Positions 8,070 through 16,267 are shown, counted from the first letter of the stretch. The stretch is 44,468 nt of DNA from Phocoenobacter atlanticus (GCF_030764225.1 NZ_JASAXH010000019.1), one strand, 5' to 3'. Notes: generated by a model not told the origin, from the letters alone. Numbers and translations: made by a program.

Positions 8070-8454
8070 CATCTAAATCTGTGATCTCTTTATGCGTCCA
8101 CATTGTTTCAGGTTGTGGCTCTGGGAATTTGTTATGGTTATATCCGACTAAACCATTAAAATCAAAACTGGCGTGCGGATAATCATTCACGAACAAGTAG
8201 GCTTGATAACCACTTTCATCCCAGCAGATTTGGAGTTTTCTTGCTTGTTGTCTTTCTTTTGTGGCATCAACATTATAAATATGTAATGCATCTACCACTG
8301 GCTGTGTTACATTATTTAGGTTTAAAGCATAAAAATAACCTGTTTCACCGTCATCTTCAAAAATAACCACTAAGTTGTCGTGTTGTGTGGAATGCACGCC
8401 AACTTGTTTGGTTTGCCCAATAAATAGTTTATCTTCAAGTACTAAATGTAACAT
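8059..8454 (-). CDS. Conserved hypothetical protein, possibly DUF2251 family
   Basis: A 131-residue soluble protein without signal peptide or membrane segment. It starts LHLVLEDKLFIGQTKQVGVH and contains VVIFEDDGETGYFYALNL (about 29-46) and LQICWDESGYQAYLFVNDYP (about 74-93), with a C-terminal FPEPQPETMWTHKEITDLD. I associate this pattern with the DUF2251 group common in Pasteurellaceae, but from memory only, and no function is known. Codon use matches the neighbours and the start has a GGAAAGAGG ribosome site, so the gene is real. Its 3' end overlaps rsmA by 11 bases in convergent orientation. Confidence 0.7.
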   Translation of the reverse strand: MLHLVLEDKLFIGQTKQVGVHSTQHDNLVVIFEDDGETGYFYALNLNNVTQPVVDALHIYNVDATKERQQARKLQICWDESGYQAYLFVNDYPHASFDFNGLVGYNHNKFPEPQPETMWTHKEITDLDVNI

Positions 8455-8583
8455 CCTCTTTCCTGTTTTGATATTCGTAATAAATTGTTAATAGTTTATC
8501 ACTTAATAAGTAAACATCAATAATCAAGTTAGATTATTTTATACTCTATAAATAAAGCAAAATTATTTTAAATTAAATACTAT

Positions 8584-8763
8584 TTGTACCTAATAAATAC
8601 CATTTGCGTATAATGGAAATTCAAACTGGGCACATACCCAAATATGCTGTGATCTTTATGATGCTAATAATAGTGCAACTACTACGACACCACCAAAATC
8701 AGTTGTTTCGGTGGCTGGATATAGATAACCAAAAAACCTCATCATAAAATGACGAGGTTTTTT
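8584..8763 (+). ncRNA. Candidate small RNA or micro-ORF transcription unit (unidentified)
   Basis: A TATAAT -10 (8609-8614) with a possible -35 TTGTAC (8584-8589, spacer 19) is followed about 120 bases later by a strong terminator hairpin (8731-8763). The predicted transcript of about 143 nt has two further hairpins: TGGG-CACATA-CCCA (8627-8640) and CCACC/GGTGG around 8691-8713. An alternative is a 44-codon frame (8613-8747) with a hydrophobic stretch KYAVIFMMLIIVQLL, but its ATG overlaps the -10 box, has no ribosome site, and its stop is inside the terminator. I match neither reading to a known family. Confidence 0.4.
8731..8763. terminator. Bidirectional terminator between the small unit and sdaA
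   Basis: AAAAAACCTCATCAT and ATGACGAGGTTTTTT pair over 15 positions with one mismatch and a 3-base loop. A-run and T-run flank both sides, so it can end both the plus-strand small unit and the minus-strand sdaA transcript (stop 69 bases away). Confidence 0.85.
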
Positions 8764-8831
8764 AATGTTTAAAAAGTTATTTAGATAATAGGATTTTAAG
8801 ATAACTGTTAAACTCTATTTAACATTCCTAA

Positions 8832-10196
8832 TTAACTACACAATATTTTAATTGCTAAGCCACCTTGCGAAGTTTCACGGTATTTGGTATTCATATCTTT
8901 ACCCGTTTCATACATTGTTTCGATAACTTTATCCAAACTTACTTTAGGTTTTGTTGTTCTCAACAATGCCATTCGGCTTGCATTAATTGCTTTCACAGAA
9001 GCAATTGCATTGCGTTCAATACAAGGCACTTGAACTTGTCCACCCACAGGGTCACAAGTCAAGCCAAGATTATGCTCCATTGCAACTTCTGCAGCAATAA
9101 ACACTTGATCAGGGCTTCCACCTAATATTTCTGTTAAACCTGCTGCAGCCATTGAACAAGCAACGCCAACCTCACCTTGACAGCCTACTTCAGCTCCAGA
9201 AATAGAAGCATTCATTTTATATAACGAGCCCACTACCCCACAGGCTAACAAATAGCGTTCAATAATTTCAGGTGTCAATGTTGTAATAAACTTTTCATAA
9301 TAAGCTAAAACCGCAGGCACGATGCCACAAGCACCATTAGTTGGTGCAGTCACTACTCGACCGCCTGCTGCATTCTCTTCATTCACAGCTAATGCAAATA
9401 AATTAACCCAATCTATCACTACCATTGGATCATTGAATAAATGACTATTTGACTCTAGATGACGATACAACATACCTGCTCGACGAGGTACTTTCAACGG
9501 ACCAGGTAAAACACCTTCCGTATGAATACCTTTATTAATACAGGCTTTCATTGTATCCCATACTAATAATAAATGGTTTTCTAACTCTTCTTTCGTATGT
9601 AATGCTAATTCATTCTGTAACATAAAGCTAGAAACAGACAAGCCATTATCTTCACAATGTTCAATCACATCATTCGTATTTTTATAAGGAAAAGGCACTT
9701 GTATTGGCTGTTCTTCTTCAACACCAAAATGAGCTTCATCAACAATAAATCCCCCACCTATTGAATAATAGGTTTGTTGATATACTGTTTCTTCACCATT
9801 TAATGCGGTAATTCGCATTCCATTTTCGTGCAATGAAAGGAAACTGCTATGAAAAGCCATATTTTTGTCAAAATCAAAATCAACAATATGTTCACCTTTA
9901 GCTACGGATAATTTAGCTGTTTTTTTCACTTCTAATATAAATGATGGAATAGCATCAATATCAACATTATGAGGTAAATAGCCTGCTAATCCCATAATAA
10001 TGGCAATATCAGTACTGTGCCCTTTCCCCGTCATTGAAAGTGAACCATAAACATCAACGTGTAATCTCGTTATGCCATTTAACTGATTATTTTGAATAAG
10101 TGTATCGACAAATTCTTTCCCAGCCTTCATTGGCCCAACTGTATGAGAGCTAGAGGGTCCCACACCTATTTTAAACATATCAAAAACACTAATCAT
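8832..10196 (-). CDS. sdaA: L-serine ammonia-lyase (iron-sulfur type)
   Basis: The 454-residue single-chain enzyme deaminates L-serine to pyruvate and ammonia using an oxygen-labile 4Fe-4S cluster. The N-terminal regulatory part has SVFDMFKIGVGPSSSHTVGP (about 3-22), the beta-domain signature. The C-terminal catalytic part has APTNGACGIVPAVL, ACGVVGSLYK, GCQGEVGVACSMAAAGL and LTCDPVGGQVQVPC, which hold the conserved cluster cysteines. Length matches E. coli SdaA/SdaB. It lies 58 bases after sdaC on the same strand, forming the serine uptake-degradation operon, and shares its CRP-type promoter. A bidirectional terminator lies downstream. Confidence 0.96.
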   Translation of the reverse strand: MISVFDMFKIGVGPSSSHTVGPMKAGKEFVDTLIQNNQLNGITRLHVDVYGSLSMTGKGHSTDIAIIMGLAGYLPHNVDIDAIPSFILEVKKTAKLSVAKGEHIVDFDFDKNMAFHSSFLSLHENGMRITALNGEETVYQQTYYSIGGGFIVDEAHFGVEEEQPIQVPFPYKNTNDVIEHCEDNGLSVSSFMLQNELALHTKEELENHLLLVWDTMKACINKGIHTEGVLPGPLKVPRRAGMLYRHLESNSHLFNDPMVVIDWVNLFALAVNEENAAGGRVVTAPTNGACGIVPAVLAYYEKFITTLTPEIIERYLLACGVVGSLYKMNASISGAEVGCQGEVGVACSMAAAGLTEILGGSPDQVFIAAEVAMEHNLGLTCDPVGGQVQVPCIERNAIASVKAINASRMALLRTTKPKVSLDKVIETMYETGKDMNTKYRETSQGGLAIKILCS

Positions 10197-10221
10197 ATAC
10201 TATCCTTTGGCAATATTTAGC

Positions 10222-10242
10222 GTGGGAAAACAATTTCCCCAC
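10222..10242 (-). other. Intercistronic hairpin between sdaC and sdaA
   Basis: On the minus-strand RNA GUGGGGAAA pairs with UUUUCCCAC over 9 bp (one G-U) with a 3-base loop and no U-run. Such a stem could protect the sdaC message from 3' decay without stopping transcription into sdaA. Confidence 0.45.
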
Positions 10243-10254
10243 ACTGTCTCATTT

Positions 10255-11505
10255 TTAAAATAATCCGTAAACTACCGCTGAAATTGCAATTAATCCCATT
10301 ACAGTAACGAAAATATTACTTAATTGACCTTCGTAACGTTTCATTGCTGGCACTTTAGTAATTGCATACATTGGCATAATAAATAAGATCATTGCAATAA
10401 TTGGACCACCAAGTGATTCAATTAAACCTAGAATACTTGGATTAAGAATTGCAACTCCCCATAGAACAAGTAAAAATACAACTGCAGTTCCACGATTTAA
10501 TTTTTTTCTATCAATATGTTTAGCGTTTTCACCTTTCATTTTGATATATAAACCTTCAATACCTTCTCTTGCCCCTAAATAGTGACCGAAGAATGAACTG
10601 GTAATTGCTAAAAATGCTACCAATGGTCCAAGGTATGAAATAAACGGATTATCAAATTTATTTGCAAGGAATGATAAAATACTGATATTTTGTTGTTTAG
10701 CTAGCACTAATTCTGCAGGTGTTAATGTTAATACACAACTGAATACAAACAACATTACAAATACAAGTAACATCGTTGCCGTACCTTTTAATGTTCTACT
10801 TGCGTGTTTTTCAGCTAATTCAAATTCTTTATATTCTCTTTGTTGAGATTGAGAGAAAGATGAAATCGCTGGAGAGTGGTTAAAAGAGAAGACTAATACA
10901 GGAATAGTAATCCATAATGTAGTCATAAATTCACTCATTGTTGGCATTTCGCTTAACATTGAACCATTCCATTGTGGAATCAAGTAAAGTGATAAACCAA
11001 ATAGAATAGTCACTAGTGGGAAAACTAACATTTCCGTAATTTTTAACATCACTTTCTCATTCATAAGCATAATAGAAATTAAGCCTGCAATAAGTACAAA
11101 TGACAAAATAACACGATTAGGTGATACCATTCCCAATTGATTTACAATAAAAGAATCAACGGTATTAGTAATACCATTACCATAAATTAATAAAATAGGA
11201 AAAATTGCGAAGAAATACAATAACGTAATTAATTTACCCGCAGTTTGTCCAAAATGTTCTTCAACAACCTCAGTGATATCACTACCAGGTTTACTCGAAG
11301 ATAAAACAAAGCGAGATAAACCTCTATGTGCAAAATAAGTCATCGGACCGACTAAAATTGCCATCACCACCAATGTCCAGAAACCAGCTCTACCTGCATT
11401 AATAGGTAAAAATAAAACGCCAGCTCCAACAGCTGTTCCAAATAAATTTAATACCCACGCGGTATCAAATTTATTCCAACCTTTTACAATAGATTTGTTA
11501 CTCAT
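10255..11505 (-). CDS. sdaC: Serine transporter, HAAAP family (H+/serine symporter)
   Basis: The 416-residue protein has about eleven membrane segments and no signal peptide. The N-terminal FDTAWVLNLFGTAVGAGVLF (about 13-32) is the signature first helix of the hydroxy/aromatic amino acid permease family. FAHRGLSRFVLSSSKPGSDI and the mid-protein FSFNHSPAISSFSQSQ are characteristic of SdaC. It imports serine with protons for SdaA, the next gene in the operon. The ribosome site AAAGGAG is 9 bases before the ATG. A sigma-70 promoter with a CRP-like site centred 70 bases upstream of the predicted start suggests catabolite control. Confidence 0.95.
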   Translation of the reverse strand: MSNKSIVKGWNKFDTAWVLNLFGTAVGAGVLFLPINAGRAGFWTLVVMAILVGPMTYFAHRGLSRFVLSSSKPGSDITEVVEEHFGQTAGKLITLLYFFAIFPILLIYGNGITNTVDSFIVNQLGMVSPNRVILSFVLIAGLISIMLMNEKVMLKITEMLVFPLVTILFGLSLYLIPQWNGSMLSEMPTMSEFMTTLWITIPVLVFSFNHSPAISSFSQSQQREYKEFELAEKHASRTLKGTATMLLVFVMLFVFSCVLTLTPAELVLAKQQNISILSFLANKFDNPFISYLGPLVAFLAITSSFFGHYLGAREGIEGLYIKMKGENAKHIDRKKLNRGTAVVFLLVLWGVAILNPSILGLIESLGGPIIAMILFIMPMYAITKVPAMKRYEGQLSNIFVTVMGLIAISAVVYGLF

Positions 11506-11874
11506 AATTATTGTCTCCTTTTGTAAGTGTAAAATCTGTTAACTGTAAAATATAACCTGATTTAGGTCGGAGATATCATAGTAAGAAAATTTTTATTCAC
11601 AATCATAAAATAATGCAGAATATCTTTTTTGTGAACAAGATCAAAGTTTCCTGTTTATTATAAGTTTAAATATTTAAAAACATAGGCACATAAGTATTTT
11701 TATTGTTTTATTTTCGTGAAATAAATAACATTTAATTAAAATAAAACACCATTTATTTAAACAAAAATAACAAATTAGGATATATTATTTAACCTATAAA
11801 TTTTTATTATCCAAATACAACTATAATGGTATAAAGCTTAAAAAAAACGGGGGTTATATTGACTATTTATACCT
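11506..11874. other. 369-base intergenic region between sdaC and folA
   Basis: The half next to sdaC holds the promoter and CRP-like site. The stretch 11650-11874 is very AT-rich with no credible gene or clear hairpin. Confidence 0.55.
11575..11645 (-). promoter_or_regulatory. sdaC-sdaA promoter with CRP-like site
   Basis: Minus strand: -10 TATGAT (11580-11575), spacer 16, -35 TTGTGA (11602-11597). The half-sites TGTGA-N6-TCAAA at 11630-11645 form a CRP-type site centred about 70 bases upstream of the predicted start near 11568, the classic class I spacing. Sequence evidence only. Confidence 0.6.
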
Positions 11875-12369
11875 TTATTTTGTATATTTCTCTAATACCA
11901 TAAAACGGCAAGAATAATTATTTTTTTCATCAATTTCAGACAAAGTTTCTTGTTTTAACTGCCACTTTGATTGATCAAATTCAAAAAAAGTATCCCCCTC
12001 AATTTCTGCCTGAATTTCTGTCAAATATAATCTATCTGCTAGTGGCAATGCTTGTTTAAACAATTCTCCGCCCCCTATAATCATTACTTCTTCAACATTA
12101 GCTAATTCACTGGCTATTTGTAACCCTTGCTCTAGGCTAGAAGCATACCATGCACCTTCTACTTCAAAATCAGAACGAGATAAAATAATATTAGGACGAT
12201 TTGGTAATAAACGCCCAATAGATTCATAGGTTTTTCTTCCCATAATGACGGGTTTATTTATCGTGTTTTTCTTAAACCACGCTAAATCAACAGGTAAATG
12301 CCACGGCATTTGATTATTTTTACCTATCACATTATTCTTAGTTCGTGCAACAATTAAACTGATTTTCAT
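11875..12369 (-). CDS. folA: Dihydrofolate reductase
   Basis: The 164-residue enzyme reduces dihydrofolate to tetrahydrofolate with NADPH. The N-terminus KISLIVARTKNNVIGKNNQMPWHLPVDLAWFKK includes the Met20-loop region and the catalytic acid, here Asp in LPVDLAWF (about residue 28). VIMGRKTYESIG (about 41-52) and VMIIGGGELFKQALPLADR (about 94-112) bind NADPH. The length is normal for chromosomal type I DHFR. It starts after AAAGGAG with 8 bases spacing. It stands alone in this region; its terminator is not clear. Confidence 0.96.
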   Translation of the reverse strand: MKISLIVARTKNNVIGKNNQMPWHLPVDLAWFKKNTINKPVIMGRKTYESIGRLLPNRPNIILSRSDFEVEGAWYASSLEQGLQIASELANVEEVMIIGGGELFKQALPLADRLYLTEIQAEIEGDTFFEFDQSKWQLKQETLSEIDEKNNYSCRFMVLEKYTK

Positions 12370-12424
12370 CTCTTTTCTCCTTTGTGATCTTATTTTAAGA
12401 ACAAGATTATAGTTGAAATTGGTT

Positions 12425-12511
12425 ACCCACTCCTAGCCTCCCCCCGCAAGCGAAGAGAGGAATAATTGGACCTCCCCTCCTCCGCTTGCGGGGGAGGGCT
12501 AGGGAGGGGGC
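12425..12511. repeat. GC-rich palindromic intergenic repeat (REP/BIME-like), copy 1
   Basis: Arms 12432-12452 (CCTAGCCTCCCCCCGCAAGCG) and 12483-12503 are near-perfect inverted copies separated by 30 bases. The second half, CCTCCGCTTGCGGGGGAGG, is itself a palindrome. The stretch is far richer in G+C than its surroundings. A shorter relative with the same GGGAGG-CTAGG edge lies at 29159-29190. Confidence 0.75.
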
Positions 12512-12663
12512 ATATTACTATTAATTTAAAAAAATCAATAGTTAAAAATATACGATCGCCTACCTCATTCTATCAAAATTACCGCTTTTTTACTTTTTCT
12601 TATTTAAGAAAAATGGAATAAATGATAATCTATACGTAATAAATTTTGCAAAAAATGATCAAT

Positions 12664-12675
12664 ATCATACCGCTT
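12664..12675 (-). repeat. Extended uptake-signal-like motif AAGCGGTATGAT (copy b)
   Basis: Exact 12-mer on the minus strand, followed by TTTTTTGCAAAA, just upstream of yfcA. Confidence 0.75.
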
Positions 12676-12687
12676 GTAAAGGATTTT

Positions 12688-13452
12688 ATGGACTTTAATT
12701 TTGATATTTTGGCTCTGCTATTTCTTGTCGCGATGGTCGCTGGTTTTATTGATGCTATCGCTGGTGGAGGCGGGCTAATTACCGTTCCTGCTCTACTGGC
12801 TGTCGGAATCCCCCCCACTTTAGCATTAGGTACCAATAAACTGCAAGGTAGTGGAGGTTCTTTCGCTGCTTCTCTTTATTTTATACGACAAAAAACGGTT
12901 AATTTAAAAGAAATAAAATGGTTGATTATATTGACTTTTTTAGGTTCTTCCATTGGGACTATATTAATCCAACTAATGGATGCCGCATCCCTTAAAGTGA
13001 TTATTCCTTTTCTTATTTTTATTGTTGGATTGTATTTTTTATTTAGTCCTAATTTAGGTAAAAAAGATGTTATACAACGTATCAGTCTTACTTTATTTGG
13101 TGTAACAGCTGCCATAGGAATTGGTTTTTATGATGGTTTTTTAGGACCTGGAGCAGGATCATTTTTTACACTGGCTTTTGTTTCTTTACTGGGTTTTAAT
13201 CTTTCTAAATCGGTTGCTCACGCAAAAGTACTAAACTTTACGTCTAATTCTGCCGCATTACTCTTTTTTGTTTTAGGCGGTGCCGTACTTTGGAAAGTGG
13301 GATTATTTATGATGATCGGTCAGTTTATTGGTGGTCATTTAGGTGCAAGAATGGTCGTCACACGAGGACAAAAATTAATTCGACCAATGATCGTGATAAT
13401 GTCATTTACTATGGTGATAAAAATGCTTTATGATCAAGGTTATTTTTATTAA
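12688..13452 (+). CDS. yfcA: TSUP/TauE-SafE family membrane transporter (YfcA-like)
   Basis: The 254-residue inner-membrane protein has about seven to eight hydrophobic segments. The conserved AGFIDAIAGGGGLITVPALL (about 17-36) and later GFYDGFLGPGAGSFFTLAFV are the two pseudo-repeated TSUP signatures. GTNKLQGSGGSFAASLYFIR and KGQKLIRPMIVI-like C-terminus align with E. coli YfcA. TSUP proteins export small anions such as sulfite or sulfoacetate; the substrate here is unknown. The start ATG 12688 has AAAGGA upstream. An open frame runs back to a TTG at 12646, but that stretch is an uptake-signal motif and is not taken as coding. nth follows after 9 bases. Confidence 0.88.
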   Translation: MDFNFDILALLFLVAMVAGFIDAIAGGGGLITVPALLAVGIPPTLALGTNKLQGSGGSFAASLYFIRQKTVNLKEIKWLIILTFLGSSIGTILIQLMDAASLKVIIPFLIFIVGLYFLFSPNLGKKDVIQRISLTLFGVTAAIGIGFYDGFLGPGAGSFFTLAFVSLLGFNLSKSVAHAKVLNFTSNSAALLFFVLGGAVLWKVGLFMMIGQFIGGHLGARMVVTRGQKLIRPMIVIMSFTMVIKMLYDQGYFY

Positions 13453-13461
13453 AATACCATT

Positions 13462-14097
13462 ATGAATAAAACAAAACGTATTGAAATTTTAACTCGATTA
13501 CGAGATCAAAATCCACATCCAACAACAGAGCTGAATTATAATTCACCTTTTGAGTTATTAATTGCCGTAATTTTATCTGCTCAAGCCACTGATGTTGGTG
13601 TAAATAAAGCAACGGCTAAATTATTTCCTATTGCTAATACACCTCAAAAAATTTTAGATTTAGGTGTAGAAGGCTTAAAAGAGTATATTAAAACCATCGG
13701 ATTGTTTAATAGTAAAGCCAATAATGTGATAAAAACCTGTCGTGATTTAATTGAAAAACATAATGGTATTGTGCCAGAAAGCCGAGAAGCCTTAGAAGCA
13801 CTGGCAGGAGTAGGGCGAAAAACCGCCAATGTAGTACTTAACACTGCTTTTGGACATCCAACTATTGCCGTTGATACCCATATTTTCAGGGTAAGTAACC
13901 GTACTAAATTTGCGATGGGAAAAGATGTTGTCAAAGTTGAAGAAAAGCTATTGAAAGTTGTTCCCAATGAATTTAAAGTGGATGTCCATCATTGGCTGAT
14001 TTTACATGGTCGCTATACCTGTATCGCTCGAAAACCTCGTTGCGGTTCTTGTATTATTGAAGATCTTTGTGAGTATAAAGATAAAACGGAAGTTTAA
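13462..14097 (+). CDS. nth: Endonuclease III
   Basis: The 211-residue DNA glycosylase/AP lyase removes oxidised pyrimidines. LLIAVILSAQATDVGVNKAT and LAGVGRKTANVVLN (helix-hairpin-helix, about 113-126) carry the catalytic Lys after GVGR. VDTHIFRVSNR contains the catalytic Asp (about 138). The C-terminal Cys-X6-Cys-X2-Cys-X5-Cys motif (CIARKPRCGSCIIEDLC) binds the 4Fe-4S cluster. The length equals the E. coli enzyme. It starts 9 bases after yfcA, so it is probably translated from the same message. Confidence 0.97.
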   Translation: MNKTKRIEILTRLRDQNPHPTTELNYNSPFELLIAVILSAQATDVGVNKATAKLFPIANTPQKILDLGVEGLKEYIKTIGLFNSKANNVIKTCRDLIEKHNGIVPESREALEALAGVGRKTANVVLNTAFGHPTIAVDTHIFRVSNRTKFAMGKDVVKVEEKLLKVVPNEFKVDVHHWLILHGRYTCIARKPRCGSCIIEDLCEYKDKTEV

Positions 14098-14138
14098 CTA
14101 TTTATTCTAATTTTTCATTTTAACTATAGGAGTATATA

Positions 14139-14567
14139 ATGAAATTATCTAGCAAATTATTAACTATTGGCTTAGCTGCAATTGTTCTTTCTGGTTGCTC
14201 TGCAAGAAATGAGACTGTCTATGTTTCCATTCAAGACACGCTAAATTCATCTGAAGCAAAATCTGTACTGGATCCAAGTATAAAACTTTATTTTGCTAAA
14301 TCTGTATCTGGCAAAGTGCTCAAATCTGGACTAGTCAGTAATAAAAAAACCAATGCTGTTGGAAAATCAGATGAAAAAGCGTGCCGTTGGGCATTTTTAT
14401 CTGCTGTAAAACAGTTCCAAAAAACAGCGGCTTCAATGGGAGCTCGTAAAGTGACTAATTTAGTAAGTTATTACAAAAGAAACCCTTATAAAAGCAGTAC
14501 TAAATTTGAGTGTCACGCTGGAAATTTAATGTCTGGCGTTGCACTAAAAGGTGATATTGTTAAATAA
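14139..14567 (+). CDS. Small secreted lipoprotein of unknown function
   Basis: The 142-residue precursor has a lipoprotein signal, LAAIVLSGCSARNE, with the lipobox LSGC putting the lipidated cysteine at residue 20. The mature part contains SEAKSVLDPSIKLYF, SNKKTNAVGKSDEKACRWAFLSAV and FECHAGNLMSGVALKGD. I associate this with a family often mislabelled 'excinuclease ATPase subunit' in databases; nothing in the sequence supports a role in DNA repair. Two cysteines of the mature part (in ACRW and FECH) could form a disulfide. AGGAG lies 7 bases upstream. It follows nth by 41 bases and is ended by two hairpins. Confidence 0.78.
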   Translation: MKLSSKLLTIGLAAIVLSGCSARNETVYVSIQDTLNSSEAKSVLDPSIKLYFAKSVSGKVLKSGLVSNKKTNAVGKSDEKACRWAFLSAVKQFQKTAASMGARKVTNLVSYYKRNPYKSSTKFECHAGNLMSGVALKGDIVK

Positions 14568-14606
14568 AAAAATCATCTTACAAAAGATGACTAATTAAAA
14601 ATAACC

Positions 14607-14664
14607 AAGCGGTATGATGTTATAAAAAATTTGCAAATTTTTACTTACATCATACCGCTTTTTT
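14607..14664 (+). terminator. Terminator built from two inverted extended uptake motifs
   Basis: AAGCGGTATGATGT (14607-14620) pairs perfectly with ACATCATACCGCTT (14647-14660) and is followed by a T-run to 14664. A smaller stem TCATCTT/AAGATGA lies just upstream around 14573-14590. The unit sits between convergent genes and probably works in both directions. Confidence 0.85.
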
Positions 14665-14674
14665 CCTTTCTTAT

Positions 14675-16147
14675 TTACTTATAATGTTGATAAAACTTAT
14701 TATTAAATAATTCGTCTGGATCATACTTCAATTTTAACTTGAAAAAGTTTTGACCTTGAGGATACACTTTATTAAACAACGGTTTATCAATATGCAATCG
14801 ATAAGGTAAATAATAGGTACCTTCCATTTCAAGGGCAATGTTAACCAATGCTTTGGTCAATTTTTGCATTTCTAATTCATCTTCTTGAGATTTCTTTTGA
14901 TTAAATAAAAATACAAAACCAAACACATTTTCCCTTGCGTAATTTAAGTAGCTATCATTATCTTGATAAACATTACGTATCGTAATATTCAGTAAATCAA
15001 TCTGTTGGTTAGGTAAAACTGTTTTAAGGGCATTAATGTATTTTGTCACATTGCGTTCGGGTATAAAATATTCGTGTAAAATATCCGTTGAATGATTGTC
15101 TTTATTTTCAATTAATTTTACATCGTCATTTAATAAATCATTACGAGAAAAAACGTGATTTTCTGTAATTTCATTCATTCCTTTTTCCAAATCCCAGCGT
15201 AATCGCTTACCATATTCACTGTTTACACTGCTTCTAAATACAAGGCGTTTCGCTTCTGTACTTTTGGCACTTCCCTGCTCTAAAGGTAATGGTTTTTGAT
15301 CCACCTGTTCAAAATAATTCAAGGTCGCCTCTTCTAAAAACGCTTTATTAGAAATACGTAATCGCCCAAAAGCGAGTTTTACTTTAGGATTATCTGAAAC
15401 AAACTTTTTATATTCTTTAACATAATCTTCAGGTTCTAAACGCAGTGATTTAAACTGTAACGCCTCGTTATCTACCACTTTAAGTTTTACATCAAGAATA
15501 ATCCCAAATAAGCCATAGCCACCAATCACTAAACTAAATAACTCAGGATTTTCAGTACGACTACAATTTAAGATATTTCCATTGTGATCCATCAAGGTAA
15601 ATGAAATCACACTGGAAGAAACAGGAGGCGAGTCTTTTTGCCAACCGTGACCGTTCACACTAATAGAACCGCCAATTGAAAAAGAGCTAAACGCCTGCAT
15701 TACCACAATGGATTTATCAAATTGATCTAAATAATTCAACGCCTCTTCCCACAATGCCCCAGAACCAATGGTTAAAATATTATTCGTGGTGTCTAGTTGC
15801 ATTTGATTATAAGGACGCATATTTAACACAATACCATCAGGATACATCGTATGCCCACCCATACTATGCTTGGCACCTGCCATTGAAATAGCTTTGTGGT
15901 TTGTTTTAGCATACTTAAGAATATCTTTTAGTTGGCTGATTATAGCCTCTTTAGACTGTGCCACATCAATGATTTGATCAACCTTTGTGAGATTTAATTC
16001 ACTGGCATCATTGGTATAGCCTTTAGGAATTTCAACCTTGCTATTATCTTCATTTAAATAAGTTTTAATTAAATGAAAAGCGGGAATAGAAATAAAAATA
16101 ATTAATAACGCTGTTAATACATAGAAGAGAGATTTTTTGTTTATCAT
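14675..16147 (-). CDS. Membrane-anchored FAD-linked oxidoreductase (VAO/PCMH family)
   Basis: The 490-residue protein begins with a single N-terminal membrane segment (about 6-27, LFYVLTALLIIFISIPAFHL). The PCMH-type FAD domain follows: ISMAGAKHSMGGHTMYPDGI (about 85-104) with the histidines near the flavin, ILTIGSGALWEEAL, SFSSFSIGGSISVNGHGW and VIGGYGLFGIILDVKL (about 205-220). The C-terminal YDPDELFNNKFYQHYK is typical of berberine-bridge/sugar-oxidase relatives. The substrate is unknown. The start at 16147 gives the natural anchor, but no good ribosome site is visible. It lies downstream of the 50-codon gene at 16268-16420 on the same strand (gap 120 bases), without a terminator between. 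Confidence 0.8.
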   Translation of the reverse strand: MINKKSLFYVLTALLIIFISIPAFHLIKTYLNEDNSKVEIPKGYTNDASELNLTKVDQIIDVAQSKEAIISQLKDILKYAKTNHKAISMAGAKHSMGGHTMYPDGIVLNMRPYNQMQLDTTNNILTIGSGALWEEALNYLDQFDKSIVVMQAFSSFSIGGSISVNGHGWQKDSPPVSSSVISFTLMDHNGNILNCSRTENPELFSLVIGGYGLFGIILDVKLKVVDNEALQFKSLRLEPEDYVKEYKKFVSDNPKVKLAFGRLRISNKAFLEEATLNYFEQVDQKPLPLEQGSAKSTEAKRLVFRSSVNSEYGKRLRWDLEKGMNEITENHVFSRNDLLNDDVKLIENKDNHSTDILHEYFIPERNVTKYINALKTVLPNQQIDLLNITIRNVYQDNDSYLNYARENVFGFVFLFNQKKSQEDELEMQKLTKALVNIALEMEGTYYLPYRLHIDKPLFNKVYPQGQNFFKLKLKYDPDELFNNKFYQHYK

Positions 16148-16233
16148 TTTAGAAAAAAGTTAGATTATATGTAGATGGATTATAGGGCTTAAATCCCAAT
16201 TTTGCACTTAGTAATTTGCGGATTTTGAGTAAA

Positions 16234-16245
16234 ATCATACCGCTT
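16234..16245 (-). repeat. Extended uptake-signal-like motif AAGCGGTATGAT (copy e)
   Basis: Exact 12-mer on the minus strand, between the 50-codon gene and the FAD oxidoreductase gene, followed by a degenerate CCGCAAATTAC. Confidence 0.75.
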
Positions 16246-16267
16246 AAGACAATCTTTTTATTTATGG

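Larger units (their letters stand above)
12370..12687. other. 318-base intergenic region between folA and yfcA
   Basis: It is shared by the two divergent genes. It contains a GC-rich palindromic repeat (12425-12511), a short uptake core TACCGCTTTT near 12581, and an extended uptake motif at 12664-12675. Confidence 0.6.

Noticed and set aside
8613..8747. 44-codon frame as a definite protein-coding gene
   Set aside because: Its ATG overlaps the TATAAT box, no ribosome site precedes it and the stop is inside the terminator. It is kept only as one reading of the small transcription unit.
12646..12687. N-terminal extension of the yfcA-like protein from a TTG codon
   Set aside because: The extra 14 codons are an uptake-signal motif with its TTGCAAAAA tail; the ATG at 12688 has its own ribosome site and fits the family start.
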